64,000 bases of DNA, taken from Hippasteria phrygiana. Lineage: Eukaryota; Echinodermata; Asteroidea; Valvatida; Goniasteridae. Both the position numbers and the translations under genes were made by a program. Below are positions 22,201 through 26,872 of this stretch, piece after piece. The first letter of the stretch is position 1; each line of letters begins with the position of its first letter. Location of the stretch: contig JAZGUH010000185.1 of the NCBI GenBank assembly GCA_037893225.1, positions 930,001-994,000 on the forward strand, in the 5' to 3' direction. The notes beneath the pieces were generated by a model. It had not been told where the DNA came from and searched no databases. It saw only the letters and a list, made by a program, of their open reading frames with translations.

Positions 22201-23753
22201 TTTTGCCTGGTACCCAGGTTATATTTTGTGCATAGGTTACCAGGCAAAACCGACCAAGTTGGTTGTCAAGTTCGCTCGCGCTTTCATCATGGAGTTGTGT
22301 ACGTGCGGCGCATGGCATCATTCATTGTATGACTGATGTATTGTGTGTTGTTTATAATAACCTGAACTATCAAGTTTGTAAAAATGCTACAAAAAGATCG
22401 ATTAAAGCGACAAACATTCACTTTAAAACAATTTTCAAACAATTATTGTAAAGAATTAAGTAGAGGAAAAAGTTAGGCCGGTACTGATAGTAAAAATGTC
22501 AAATATGTATAAAAAGTTGCCCCCCCCTCCCCTTCCCTCCCCACTGGATACGCCACTTCATATTCACAATACATGTGTGTATCATGGTACTTGCTACATG
22601 TAAATTCTGACCCATGATATTGTGATATCATGACAAAAAGTGTTATCATTACGCCCTTAGATAAGATGGGATAGGATGGGACAGTAAGAGACAAAAACAC
22701 AATAAAATATAAAGCATTATTAATCAAATTTAATACACCTCCCACCATCCATTGCTTACTTTTCTTTTAAATACTTGTCGCTCCATTTTTCCGTTGCAGG
22801 CGAGTCAATGACAGCTTTGCGATAGACGAGCGGTTTTCTCTTGCTCACGTGAGTCTGGTAGAACTCGACAGGGTGTAGAAATTGGTTGTACTCAGGAACC
22901 CTCCCATCCGGTTTCCTCTGATAGCCTGGAAAAATGAACAACAAATAAAAGCAATCAGGATCATAGTGTTGCTTCACAAATTATCTGAGTTGTACTCGAT
23001 TCCCTGCAAGTCCTTTCACAAGTCCTTTCGCAAGTCCAGCCAGAAGTCCTTTCCTAAAGCCGGTCACAAGTATCTGGATGAACACTGACAAAGGAATGCC
23101 TTTTTTCAAAGCTCATTCGAATAGCTTGTGATTGGGATTAGGACTGGAGGGCTTATGATGGACTTGCAGGGACTTGCAGGGACTTGCAGGGACTCGCAGG
23201 GACTCGCAGGGACTCGCATGGACTCGCAGGGACTCGCAGGGACTCGCAGGGACTAACTGGGACTCGCAGGGACTTGCAGGAGACTTGCAGGAGACTTGCA
23301 GGGGACTTGTAGGGACTTGCAGGGACTTGCAGGGACTTGCAGGGACTTGCAGGGACTTGCAGGGACTTGTGATGGACTCGAATACATCTCTGCATATTGT
23401 TACCCCCGATTGAAGGGCCTACTCATTTCTGGACCTATATATCAACTCCCACTACACTGGTTCCCAGCTCCTCCTTTCTCACATTGATAATGGGGACCGG
23501 CAGCAGGTAATGCTACTTTAGCATAAACCTGGCGGAATTCTGCCAGGAGTTAATAGGTCCATTAAGAAAGACTGTAAAAAAAATTGTCTTTACCGAATGG
23601 TCTTAGATGGCCCGTGGGTACATTAGAGCCAGTGCGAGCCTTCGGTATTTTGGGCGGAAATTCAATCTCCCTTTGGTCTTTTGGAAAAGGAATGTCGCAG
23701 ACGGCATCGTGCAGTAACAGCAGCATAAACAGCAGTAGCCAGATGACGTCCAT
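4117..23753 (-). CDS. ER-lumen JmjC-domain 2-oxoglutarate oxygenase with EF-hand-like segment and HDEL tail (8-exon gene)
   Basis: Coding exons, in transcript order: 23753-23594, 22925-22760, 20848-20695, 14953-14762, 10049-9917, 8552-8392, 6045-5869, 4269-4117. Every intron is GT-AG and all phases join to one frame of 431 codons plus stop. Residues 1-19 form a signal peptide (MDVIW, leucine-rich core, AVC). Residues about 100-310 are a cupin_8/JmjC core: H191-Y-D193 and H272 (in GHLHQV) are the predicted Fe(II) ligands, and K206, 13 residues after D193, sits where FIH K214 binds 2-oxoglutarate. Residues 382-398 resemble an EF-hand, with the loop starting at D387. The protein ends HDEL, the KDEL-receptor retrieval signal. 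By family knowledge it should hydroxylate a protein or peptide; substrate unknown. It is unlikely to be a histone demethylase, given the secretory signals. It differs from JMJD8, also luminal, in keeping the iron ligands and having HDEL. I do not recognise a one-to-one human gene. Confidence 0.9.
4489..4685. mobile_element. hAT MITE with 8-bp duplication GATATTAT
   Basis: The element at 4497-4677 begins CAGTGTTGTAAC and ends CAACACTG, flanked on both sides by GATATTAT. The interior is almost entirely degenerate CAAGT(C) repeats. Termini and an 8-bp target duplication identify a hAT non-autonomous element. It lies in intron 7 of gene 1. Confidence 0.85.
4855..5035 (+). repeat. diverged copy of the adjacent mariner-type terminal repeat
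   Basis: AAAAAAGGTAAT...GGGTTAATT...TTTTACCATAAAGTAG...GCTTTCCAGT occurs in the same order as in the left terminus of the element at 5051. This points to an older relative next to the younger insertion. Confidence 0.6.
5051..5821 (-). mobile_element. Tc1/mariner-superfamily element with about 200-bp terminal inverted repeats
   Basis: 771 bp flanked by TA on each side (5049-5050, 5822-5823). The ends are CAGGGTGTCC and its complement (GGACACCCTG), and the inverted repeats extend about 200 bases with few mismatches. A transposase remnant lies between them on the minus strand. It lies in intron 7 of gene 1, 48 bp from exon 7. Confidence 0.88.
5411..5614 (-). pseudogene. mariner-type transposase C-terminal fragment
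   Basis: The conceptual peptide WSPDLTPCEHFFLWGYLKSK followed by VFTSPPHNLQDLQARI matches the region holding the third catalytic acid of IS630/Tc1/mariner transposases ('SPDLtPcDfFLWGylK'). That acid would be the Glu of PCEHF. The DNA-binding domain and first two catalytic residues are missing, so the element is non-autonomous. Confidence 0.85.
5869..6045 (-). CDS. JmjC gene exon 7: C-terminal helical segment
   Basis: Fifty-nine codons, phase 0 at both ends; acceptor TGCTTTGTAG, donor GAG|GTATGA. It encodes VIEIGYMDAENIRNDLISLL, then KLSAHWFGHYFVG and an acidic stretch ending in EAYE, the first helix of the EF-hand-like motif completed in exon 8. A mariner-type element ends 48 bp downstream of the exon, at 5821. 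Confidence 0.9.
6133..6240. repeat. (TACTCG/TACTCA)n hexamer array
   Basis: About 17 units of TACTCG with TACTCA variants inside the hAT element. It produces long artificial open frames of repeated YSYS or TRTR on both strands. Confidence 0.9.
6770..7275. mobile_element. MITE with GAGCAAGTTCGATC ends, copy 1
   Basis: 506 bp starting GAGCAAGTTCGATCA and ending GATCGAACTTGCTC, flanked by the 3-bp duplication CTG (6767-6769 and 7276-7278). Copy 2 at 7411-7869 is in the opposite orientation with CTA. A 3-bp duplication would fit a Harbinger-type element, but that is inference. Confidence 0.85.
7287..7397. other. short unassigned intron segment
   Basis: Host intron sequence between two transposons. 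It includes a GCACTGTACTCTCAGTGC hairpin. Confidence 0.4.
7398..7930 (+). mobile_element. tRNA-derived SINE split by MITE copy 2
   Basis: Skipping the insertion, the flanks read TGGCCTA then GTGGTTAAG. This restores a box A-like TGGCCTAGTGG, as in the SINE at 38244. AGGTTGTGGATTCCAGTTTC follows as a decayed box B. Confidence 0.55.
7411..7869. mobile_element. MITE with GAGCAAGTTCGATC ends, copy 2
   Basis: 459 bp, inverted relative to copy 1, flanked by CTA on both sides (7408-7410, 7870-7872). Interior blocks such as GGTTGGACTAGTCTAGTCGA and GAACGATCATTTTTTGTTAC match copy 1 on the other strand. Confidence 0.85.
8392..8552 (-). CDS. JmjC gene exon 6: second iron histidine
   Basis: It starts after TTTCCTCAG in phase 1 and encodes HLHQVRSYSRSISATILF, then a Cys- and Asp-containing stretch and TQVRVMWTYKKGDK. 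H272 in HQVRSY is the predicted third Fe(II) ligand. The following R-S-Y-x-R-S-I-S strand is diagnostic of this clade. It is read in a frame different from the longest open frame here, so it is easy to miss. The donor is AAG|GTAGGG, phase 0. Confidence 0.92.
8698..8884. mobile_element. MITE with AGGCCAATTTACACATACGC ends, copy 1
   Basis: Element 8703-8881, flanked by TAA on both sides. Its 25-base termini are near-perfect inverted repeats. Copy 2 at 47603-47776 matches along its whole length. The 3-bp TAA duplication fits a Harbinger-type element. It lies in intron 5, about 150 bp upstream of exon 6. Confidence 0.8.
8881..9029. mobile_element. TTAA MITE, CCCTCCTGT family, copy 1
   Basis: Element 8885-9025 with TTAA on the left and TTGA on the right. 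Shared core: CAAAACCTATCAA, TTGAAACACACACAAACTGT and TTGATAGGCTGTGATAGTTA. Other copies are at 23860-24000 and 63275-63415. Confidence 0.8.
9400..9830. repeat. degenerate GTGTGAAAATGT / TTTTCCCACTTGTG repeats
   Basis: Short motifs GTGTGAAAATG and TTTTCCCAC(T)TGTGTGAAAA recur through about 400 bases of intron 5, giving artificial open frames with repeated His/Phe. No gene is seen here. Confidence 0.7.
9917..10049 (-). CDS. JmjC gene exon 5
   Basis: Begins after TTCTCTATGCAG, phase 0, and encodes SGYSLLDVDMINLF, then VPWRWSTLKPGDCIYIPAG. The 'tLkPGDciYIPag' turn directly precedes the second metal-binding histidine in JmjC proteins. The donor G|GTGGGT leaves phase 1; reading through it gives a false GGWRA extension. 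A TTAA-type MITE starts only about 53 bp upstream, at 10103. Confidence 0.92.
10103..10316 (+). mobile_element. TTAA MITE, CCCCTTGCGTAC family, copy 1
   Basis: Starts CCCCTTGCGTACAG after TTGA and ends AAGGGG before TTAA (10317-10320). Core: GTTATGCTTGGCTGCACAAG and CCTCTTGTTTC. Its right TTAA is also the left TTAA of the next copy. Confidence 0.75.
10321..10533 (-). mobile_element. TTAA MITE, CCCCTTGCGTAC family, copy 2 (inverted subtype)
   Basis: Directly abuts copy 1 at the shared TTAA; ends GTACGCAAGGGG then TGAA. On the minus strand its core (GTTACGCTTGACTGCACAAA) is a diverged relative of copy 1. Confidence 0.75.
10870..11100. repeat. dispersed repeat shared with 54755-54905
   Basis: GAATAGAGTGGTCCTATTCA, GCTCCATCTATTCA and CACAGGAATGCGCCTATA recur in the same order at 54.8 kb. 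It is followed at 11049-11100 by a short GTGACCGACTCT fragment of the family at 58383. Confidence 0.6.
11169..11266. repeat. perfect 47-bp-arm palindrome flanked by (TA)n
   Basis: Arms 11169-11215 and 11220-11266 are exact complements around the 4-base spacer AAGC; the core is GGTAAAGGTGAAACAGTGCT. (TA)n tracts flank it. It lies in intron 4 of gene 1. A young fold-back MITE that inserted into TA repeats is likely. Confidence 0.85.
11300..13960. other. intron 4, no gene recognised
   Basis: AT-rich with many TACATGTACATG words (for example 11680-11790 and 12640-12800). Open frames here are short, lack splice-phase support and match nothing I recognise. Confidence 0.5.
13972..14206 (-). mobile_element. 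tRNA-derived SINE, copy 1
   Basis: Minus strand starts GGAAGTGCCGTGGCCTAGTG (box A) and has box B GGTTCGAGCCC, then CTTAATATGGGTAGAGGCAT and GCAGTGGACTAGTTACCC. Copy 2 at 38244 matches closely. This copy lacks the LINE-like tail. Confidence 0.8.
14215..14600 (-). mobile_element. MITE with GTGACC(C/G)GCTCT ends, copy in intron 4
   Basis: Collinear on the minus strand with the element at 58383-58809: GGGTATTATGTCG, then GTTTGTTGGCTT, CTCTAAATGCACTT and AAGATATCT. The end at 14600 reads TTTGACCCGCTCT. Confidence 0.7.
14762..14953 (-). CDS. JmjC gene exon 4: iron-binding HxD and 2OG lysine
   Basis: Sixty-four codons (residues 161-224), phase 0 at both ends, between a CTCTGCAG acceptor and a GAG|GTTTGA donor (weaker than its neighbours). 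It contains WMSSGGTASVIHYDADHNIHC: H191 and D193 are the first two Fe(II) ligands. GRKDFIMID supplies K206 at +13 from the Asp, the FIH spacing for the 2-oxoglutarate lysine. This is the strongest family evidence in the gene. Confidence 0.93.
15121..15184. repeat. C-rich low-complexity tract
   Basis: Multiple C-runs of 8-17 bases interrupted by ATGTG and TTGA, in intron 3 about 170 bp upstream of exon 4. It gives false Gly- or Pro-rich frames. Confidence 0.8.
15268..15421. mobile_element. TTAA MITE, CTACAAAATACTACTA family
   Basis: Element 15272-15417 starts CCCTAACCTCACTTAAAG and ends GACGTTAGGG between perfect TTAA duplications. A truncated relative lies at about 39032-39120. Confidence 0.75.
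15633..15704. mobile_element. TTAA micro-MITE, 62 bp, copy 1
   Basis: Starts CCCTAACTCCCTAGG and ends GACTGTTAGGG, with TTAA nearby on each side. Nearly the same sequence is at 45258-45319, including GAAATTGGAGGATTCAGGAC. Confidence 0.75.
15857..16345. mobile_element. middle element of the nest (GCCCAATTTCATAGCGCTGC ends)
   Basis: 15862-16340, with inverted ends GCCCAATTTCATAGCGCTGC and its complement, flanked by CCAGG on both sides (15857-15861, 16341-16345). Related ends occur at 33596 and 59035. Confidence 0.8.
16100..16320 (+). mobile_element. inner TTAA MITE of the nest, CCCCTTGCGTAC family, copy 3
   Basis: 16104-16316 between perfect TTAA duplications. The target TTAA belongs to the right terminal repeat of the middle element (GCTTAAC), so it is the youngest of the three. 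Confidence 0.88.
16478..17210 (-). mobile_element. composite repeat with Crypton-like exon, copy 1 (inactivated)
   Basis: Matches 42703-43422 along almost its whole length. It has a hairpin on the left (16484-16645), then an open exon on the minus strand, then an inner inverted repeat with GGTTCCCGGTCCC arms around an AT-rich TATATAATATA spacer upstream of the ATG. It lies in intron 3 of gene 1. Confidence 0.8.
16717..16934 (-). pseudogene. Crypton-like recombinase first exon, stop at codon 9
   Basis: It aligns base for base with the intact exon at 42937-43154, with the same length (218 bp) and the same AGAAG|GTAAAC donor. Codon 9 is TAG (16910-16908) where the other copy has CGG (Arg). Downstream residues remain conserved, so the decay is recent. 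Confidence 0.75.
17220..18360. other. intron 3, unassigned
   Basis: A poly-C tract lies near 17250. CCGCCATTTTGTAGAACC at about 17780 and CACAAAATGGCGGACCG at about 17810 form a short inverted repeat. No coding support. Confidence 0.45.
18630..18940 (-). pseudogene. 3' end of a LINE (non-LTR reverse transcriptase C-terminus)
   Basis: The minus-strand peptide contains SSHPVTVVVPKASTVRYSSS, then FFFSRTASLWNSLPVTCF and FRRNMNRYL. This is the 'R...F..rta..WNsLP....' C-terminus typical of Jockey/CR1-like ORF2 proteins. The 3' end at 18628-18656 reads, on the minus strand, GAGTGGCCTTTTGGCCTTGT, shared with the SINE tail at 38494. Confidence 0.8.
19157..19354 (-). mobile_element. TTAA MITE, CCCCTTGCGTAC family, copy 4 (left end truncated)
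   Basis: TTAA at 19157-19160 then CGGGAGACG; right end CCGTACGCAAAGGG then TTAA. Core as in copy 2. Confidence 0.75.
20045..20280. mobile_element. two tRNA-like SINE heads in head-to-head inversion
   Basis: On the minus strand 20137-20055 and on the plus strand 20191-20267 each carry GCTCAGTTGGTA, GGTACGGTATTCCGG and box B GGTTCAAATCCCGCTC, ending TTGCCAG or CTGCCAG, then TTTTC..TT.TTCACTTTGA. The centre is a GTGTCTTTGTGTCAAAGACAC palindrome. The anticodon loop is not canonical, so these are not functional tRNAs. Confidence 0.75.
20357..20574 (+). mobile_element. TTAA MITE, CCCCTTGCGTAC family, copy 5
   Basis: 20361-20570, left flank ATAA (mutated), right flank TTAA; ends CCGTACGCAAGGGG. 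It sits 121 bp downstream of exon 3 of gene 1. Confidence 0.8.
20695..20848 (-). CDS. JmjC gene exon 3
   Basis: It starts after a long T-run acceptor (TTTTCTCACAACAG) in phase 2 and encodes YGDLDVLIEVKKENRE, then KFAEFLKRYMTESLYIVSLI. The pattern 'm.f.eFl..y....lY.v..lp' is typical of the JmjC/cupin_8 N-terminal half. The donor is AAG|GTAGGG, phase 0. Confidence 0.88.
21042..21259 (+). mobile_element. TTAA MITE, CCCCTTGCGTAC family, copy 6
   Basis: 21046-21255 with perfect TTAA on both sides. It belongs to the GACGCC/CTTGACTGCACAA subtype. It lies in intron 2. Confidence 0.82.
21485..21655. repeat. decayed relative of the CCCCTTGCGTAC family
   Basis: GCAGCCAAGCGTAATGCAAAC, ATGGATTGAGTATGCGCAGG and CAGGTGGTCTTTTTCAAACC are in the same order as remnants at 54700-54970 and 42540-42660. 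Clean TTAA ends are lost. Confidence 0.55.
21676..21975. mobile_element. GC-rich hAT-like fragment
   Basis: Starts CAGGCCTCAAATTTAACGG, the style of hAT ends, and continues with GGCC-rich words shared with the start of the window. No right end found. Confidence 0.4.
21976..22740. other. intron 2, unassigned
   Basis: Contains an imperfect inverted repeat around 22200-22260 (TTTTGCCTGGTACC / GGTTACCAGGCAAAAC). No gene seen. Confidence 0.45.
22760..22925 (-). CDS. JmjC gene exon 2
   Basis: It begins in phase 1 after a TTTTTCCAG acceptor and encodes the segment from YQRKPDGRVPEYNQ through SPATEKWSDKYLKE. The RPLV-type stretch (KRKPLVYRKAV) and the tryptophan of EKWSDKYL match the start of cupin_8/JmjC domains, which often read 'P-hv-f+g...pA...W...yL'. 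The donor is AA|GTAAGC, phase 2; the split codon becomes Asn on joining to exon 3. Confidence 0.88.
23154..23372. repeat. 10-bp minisatellite GGGACTTGCA
   Basis: About 21 units of GGGACTTGCA/GGGACTCGCA in intron 1 of gene 1. Degenerate inverse units (CAAGTCCTTT) lie at 23005-23070. All three frames stay open, giving a false 80-residue product. Confidence 0.9.
23594..23753 (-). CDS. JmjC gene exon 1: signal peptide and N-terminus
   Basis: The start is the ATG at 23753-23751 in a good context (ACAATGG). It opens a hydrophobic signal peptide of about 19 residues. An in-frame upstream start would bury that peptide, so I rejected it. Mature N-terminal residues are rich in proline and charged residues and end at HLRPF. 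The donor is G|GTAAAG, leaving one base (phase 1). A CTTTCCAG-type acceptor ends just upstream at 23763, so a 5' UTR intron is possible. Confidence 0.85.
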
Positions 23754-23859
23754 TGTCAGCCTGGAAAGTGAATATAACGGTTTTCTCTTGAAATACAGAA
23801 GATAAAGTTTTGTGGAAAGATTCCTGTATCCGGCCACCACTTTTTGGGGTTCTATAAAT

Positions 23860-24000
23860 CCCTCCTGTTCTCAGGGCCAAAATCGACCCAGCTGCTGTAC
23901 AGATCAAAACCTATCAAATTTCAGATTGAAACACACACAAACTGTCAGAGTTGGTGTTTAGAGATTTTGATAGGCTGTGATAGTTATAAGTATAGGAGGG
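23860..24000. mobile_element. TTAA-type MITE, CCCTCCTGT family, copy 2
   Basis: Shares the whole core with 8885-9025 and 63275-63415. The flanks are degraded (TAAAT / TTAT). It lies about 100 bp upstream of the gene 1 start codon, so it may sit in the promoter or 5' UTR. Confidence 0.75.
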
Positions 24001-24097
24001 TTATATAAACAATAAACATTTTATAAAAAGTGGTGCCCTTTTAGGGGGATTTTTAGTGAGCAAAGGGCTAGGGGGGGATTAGTACCGGGGGGGGGGG

Positions 24098-24906
24098 ATT
24101 GTGTAGTGTAGGGCCCCTCTTTAGTTTTGATCAATTTTCTCATTCCAAAATGACCTTTTCAACCTAAAGCAGACTTCTCTTAATTCTTCTGACATCTTTT
24201 TATGCAATTTTGAACAGTTTATTGTGGTAAAAAATGCAATTTTCTTATGCGCTTTTATACGGCAGTTGCCATGCGAATCAACGCGGTTGACTGTGCGTTG
24301 CAGCGATCGGCATCTTTATTTTCGCATTGCGTTTTGTCGTCTTCATCGCCGCTTTACCCCAAAATTTCCCTCAAAAACTAAAACCCTGCCCTTTATCGGC
24401 AATTGTGTAGTGTAGGGCCCTGTTCCCTATAAGGGAACAAAAATCCACTTTGAGGGTATTGGAATTGCCAAACTAGTTAGCGACATTACAAACCAACAGG
24501 TATGCTGTAGATAAAGGGCAGGGTTTTAGTTTTGAGGGAAATTTTGGGGTAAAGCGGCGATGAGGACGACAAAACGCAACGCGAAAATAAAGATGGCAAT
24601 CACCGCGATGCACAGTAAACACGCAAAACCACGTTCATTCGCATAGCAACTGCCGAAATAAACTGTTCAAAATTACAAAAAATGATGTCAATAGAGAAGT
24701 CTGCTTTAGGTTGAAAAAGTCATTTTGGAATCTAATTTCATCAAAACTAAAGAGGGGCCCTACACTACACAATCGCCCCTTTATCTACGGCATAGGCCTA
24801 CCTGTTGGTTTGTACTGTCGCAACTAGTTTGGCAGTTCCATTAACCTAAAAGTAAAAGTGGATTTTTGTTCCCTTAGGGAACAGGGCCCTACACTACACA
24901 ATCGCC
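24098..24906. repeat. interleaved inverted repeats A-B-A'-B'
   Basis: A (24098-24396) and A' (24511-24777) are inverted copies including CAAAACGCAA and TTTACCCCAAAATTTCCCTC. B (24396-24515) and B' (24777-24906) are inverted copies including AAATCCACTTT and CCAACAGGTA. All outer junctions carry GTGTAGTGTAGGGCC. It lies upstream of gene 1. Confidence 0.8.
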
Positions 24907-24909
24907 CTA

Positions 24910-26600
24910 GGGGAACAAGTTTAAAAAGAAGGGCCCAACCAAAATATGGCATAAAAAAAGAGGAAATTTAGTTTTGCTGAACGGATTTATCGTCAAATGA
25001 GAACACAAGGTGAGGTGAAATTTATGTTTTTGTAGCAAATAATACAGCAGCCGGATATGGAACTCTTGGCCTATATTAATACACATCATTCTTGTACTTG
25101 TAGGCCTATCGCTTAAAAATGTATACAAAATTCACACATGATCTATTCTTACATCTTTCATGCAATTCATATATTTTTTACTGTAAAAACTGTTGTAATT
25201 ATTAAATAATTGAAGTTCACACTTACAATAAAATAATGAAGTCTACACACGTGGTTGTGCTTTGCTGAGTTTCACATTAACCACCAAAACGGAGATCTAC
25301 AGCAAGTATTTGAGGAAAGAAAATTCACCGCGTTTTACGAGCTGCATTCACTACAGCGCTGTGAGTGATCGTTTTATGTCAAACAACAGCGAACATGATC
25401 TCCATATTTCAAATCAATATATCCCCGTTCTTCACCACTGTGAAAGACACACGTGTCATTATCTCTGTGCACCTTGGTTACAATGATGTGGAAATCAGTG
25501 CTAATGAACATCTGCCATTATCGCACGATAATTCAACAAGTGTTTCAACCATCAAACCACGATGTTTACTTTTTGTGCATCACACATGCAGAAGGGGGTT
25601 GATGACAGAAACCCTGACGACATCCTTGTATACAGAAGTGCGCTTCTGCAAGAATGGGGTATCAGTCTTGTTCCAAAAGAGGGGCGTGGCGTATGTCGAG
25701 GTTTGGCACGGTGAATGGGCGTGGTGGAAAAACAACAAAAGAATGGTTTGGGGAGGGCCAGGGAGGTACCATGAAAACAACATGTAATCCGATCTTACAA
25801 AATAAGTCCCGAGGATATTTTGGACTTTTTGGCTTCCACTAGAATGAGCATTTGCATATATACGATAGGCCATTCGATAAATTTGGTGTCCAATTTTGGT
25901 GTCCCTATTTATATTACATTTATAAGATTTTGCAATTCAGACTTATTCTGTAATGCCTTCTACCTCCAAGAGTGATAATGTAAAGTACCTACCAAACAAG
26001 TAAAAACTAGTGAGAAGTCAATTTTGATAATACTTGATGGGAAATTACAAAGGTCAGGTGTAACAGGGACACCAAGAAAATGTCACACTTTTGGACCCCT
26101 GATTTATAGAATGACCCAAATGTGGATGAAAAACACAGATAGTTCCCAGCGATATCAATTGTGTATTAACCAAAATAGCTGGGGCACCTTTGGCCATTTT
26201 TTGGGTTGGGTCACATATATCACATTTACTTCAGTAGCTACAGGCTATGAAGGATATGATCAGAGAGGGTAATTGGATTTAAAAAACAAAACATGTTCAT
26301 GAGCCGAAGTGTGCCTAATAAAAACACATGAAAGTGGGCGTGGCTTCAGTTGTACGACAATTATTGGATTGCATGATAAACTCCTCCAAAATAATATTTG
26401 TCTTCAGTTGACAATCACTACAGGTGATGGGGAGGGAGAATTATCACGAAGAAAGGCCCAGGAAGTAAGAAAAGGATTACTTCCATACATTTTAATCAGG
26501 AACTGTTAGAAAAGGGAAGCATATAAACGAGCGACCCCCCCCCCCCCCCCCCCCCGCCCCCAGACAGGCAAGAGCAACACTGGCTTGTTGACAAAATTGT
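24910..26600. other. intergenic, unassigned
   Basis: No gene seen. 26030-26120 holds a fragment of the element family at 62355 (TCAGGTGTAACAGGGACACC, CACACTTTTGGACCCC) in inverse orientation. A C-run lies at 26535-26555. Confidence 0.5.
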
Positions 26601-26620
26601 TTGTTACGTACCGTTACCGC

Positions 26621-26872
26621 CATTAGCCTTTTAGAGGTATGGCGGACACAATAGGAGGGCGCTATTTGATTTGGGTAAACCTTTTGTGAAACCACAAATT
26701 CCAGTGAAAGTCAGAATCAGATATTGTGTTGAGTTAAAGATGTATCAAATGTACAATCCATAGATCATGCCTAATCTATACCTTTGAAATTTCCTGTGGT
26801 TTCACAAAAGGTTTACCCAAATCAAATAGCGCCCTCTCCTATTGTGTCCGCCATACCTCTAAAAGGCTAATG
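26621..26872. mobile_element. MITE with about 77-bp inverted arms (CATTAGCCTTTTAGAGG ends)
   Basis: The left arm 26621-26697 is almost the exact complement of 26794-26872, including GGTATGGCGGACACAATAGG and GGGTAAACCTTTTGTGAAAC. The loop is about 95 bases. Confidence 0.85.
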
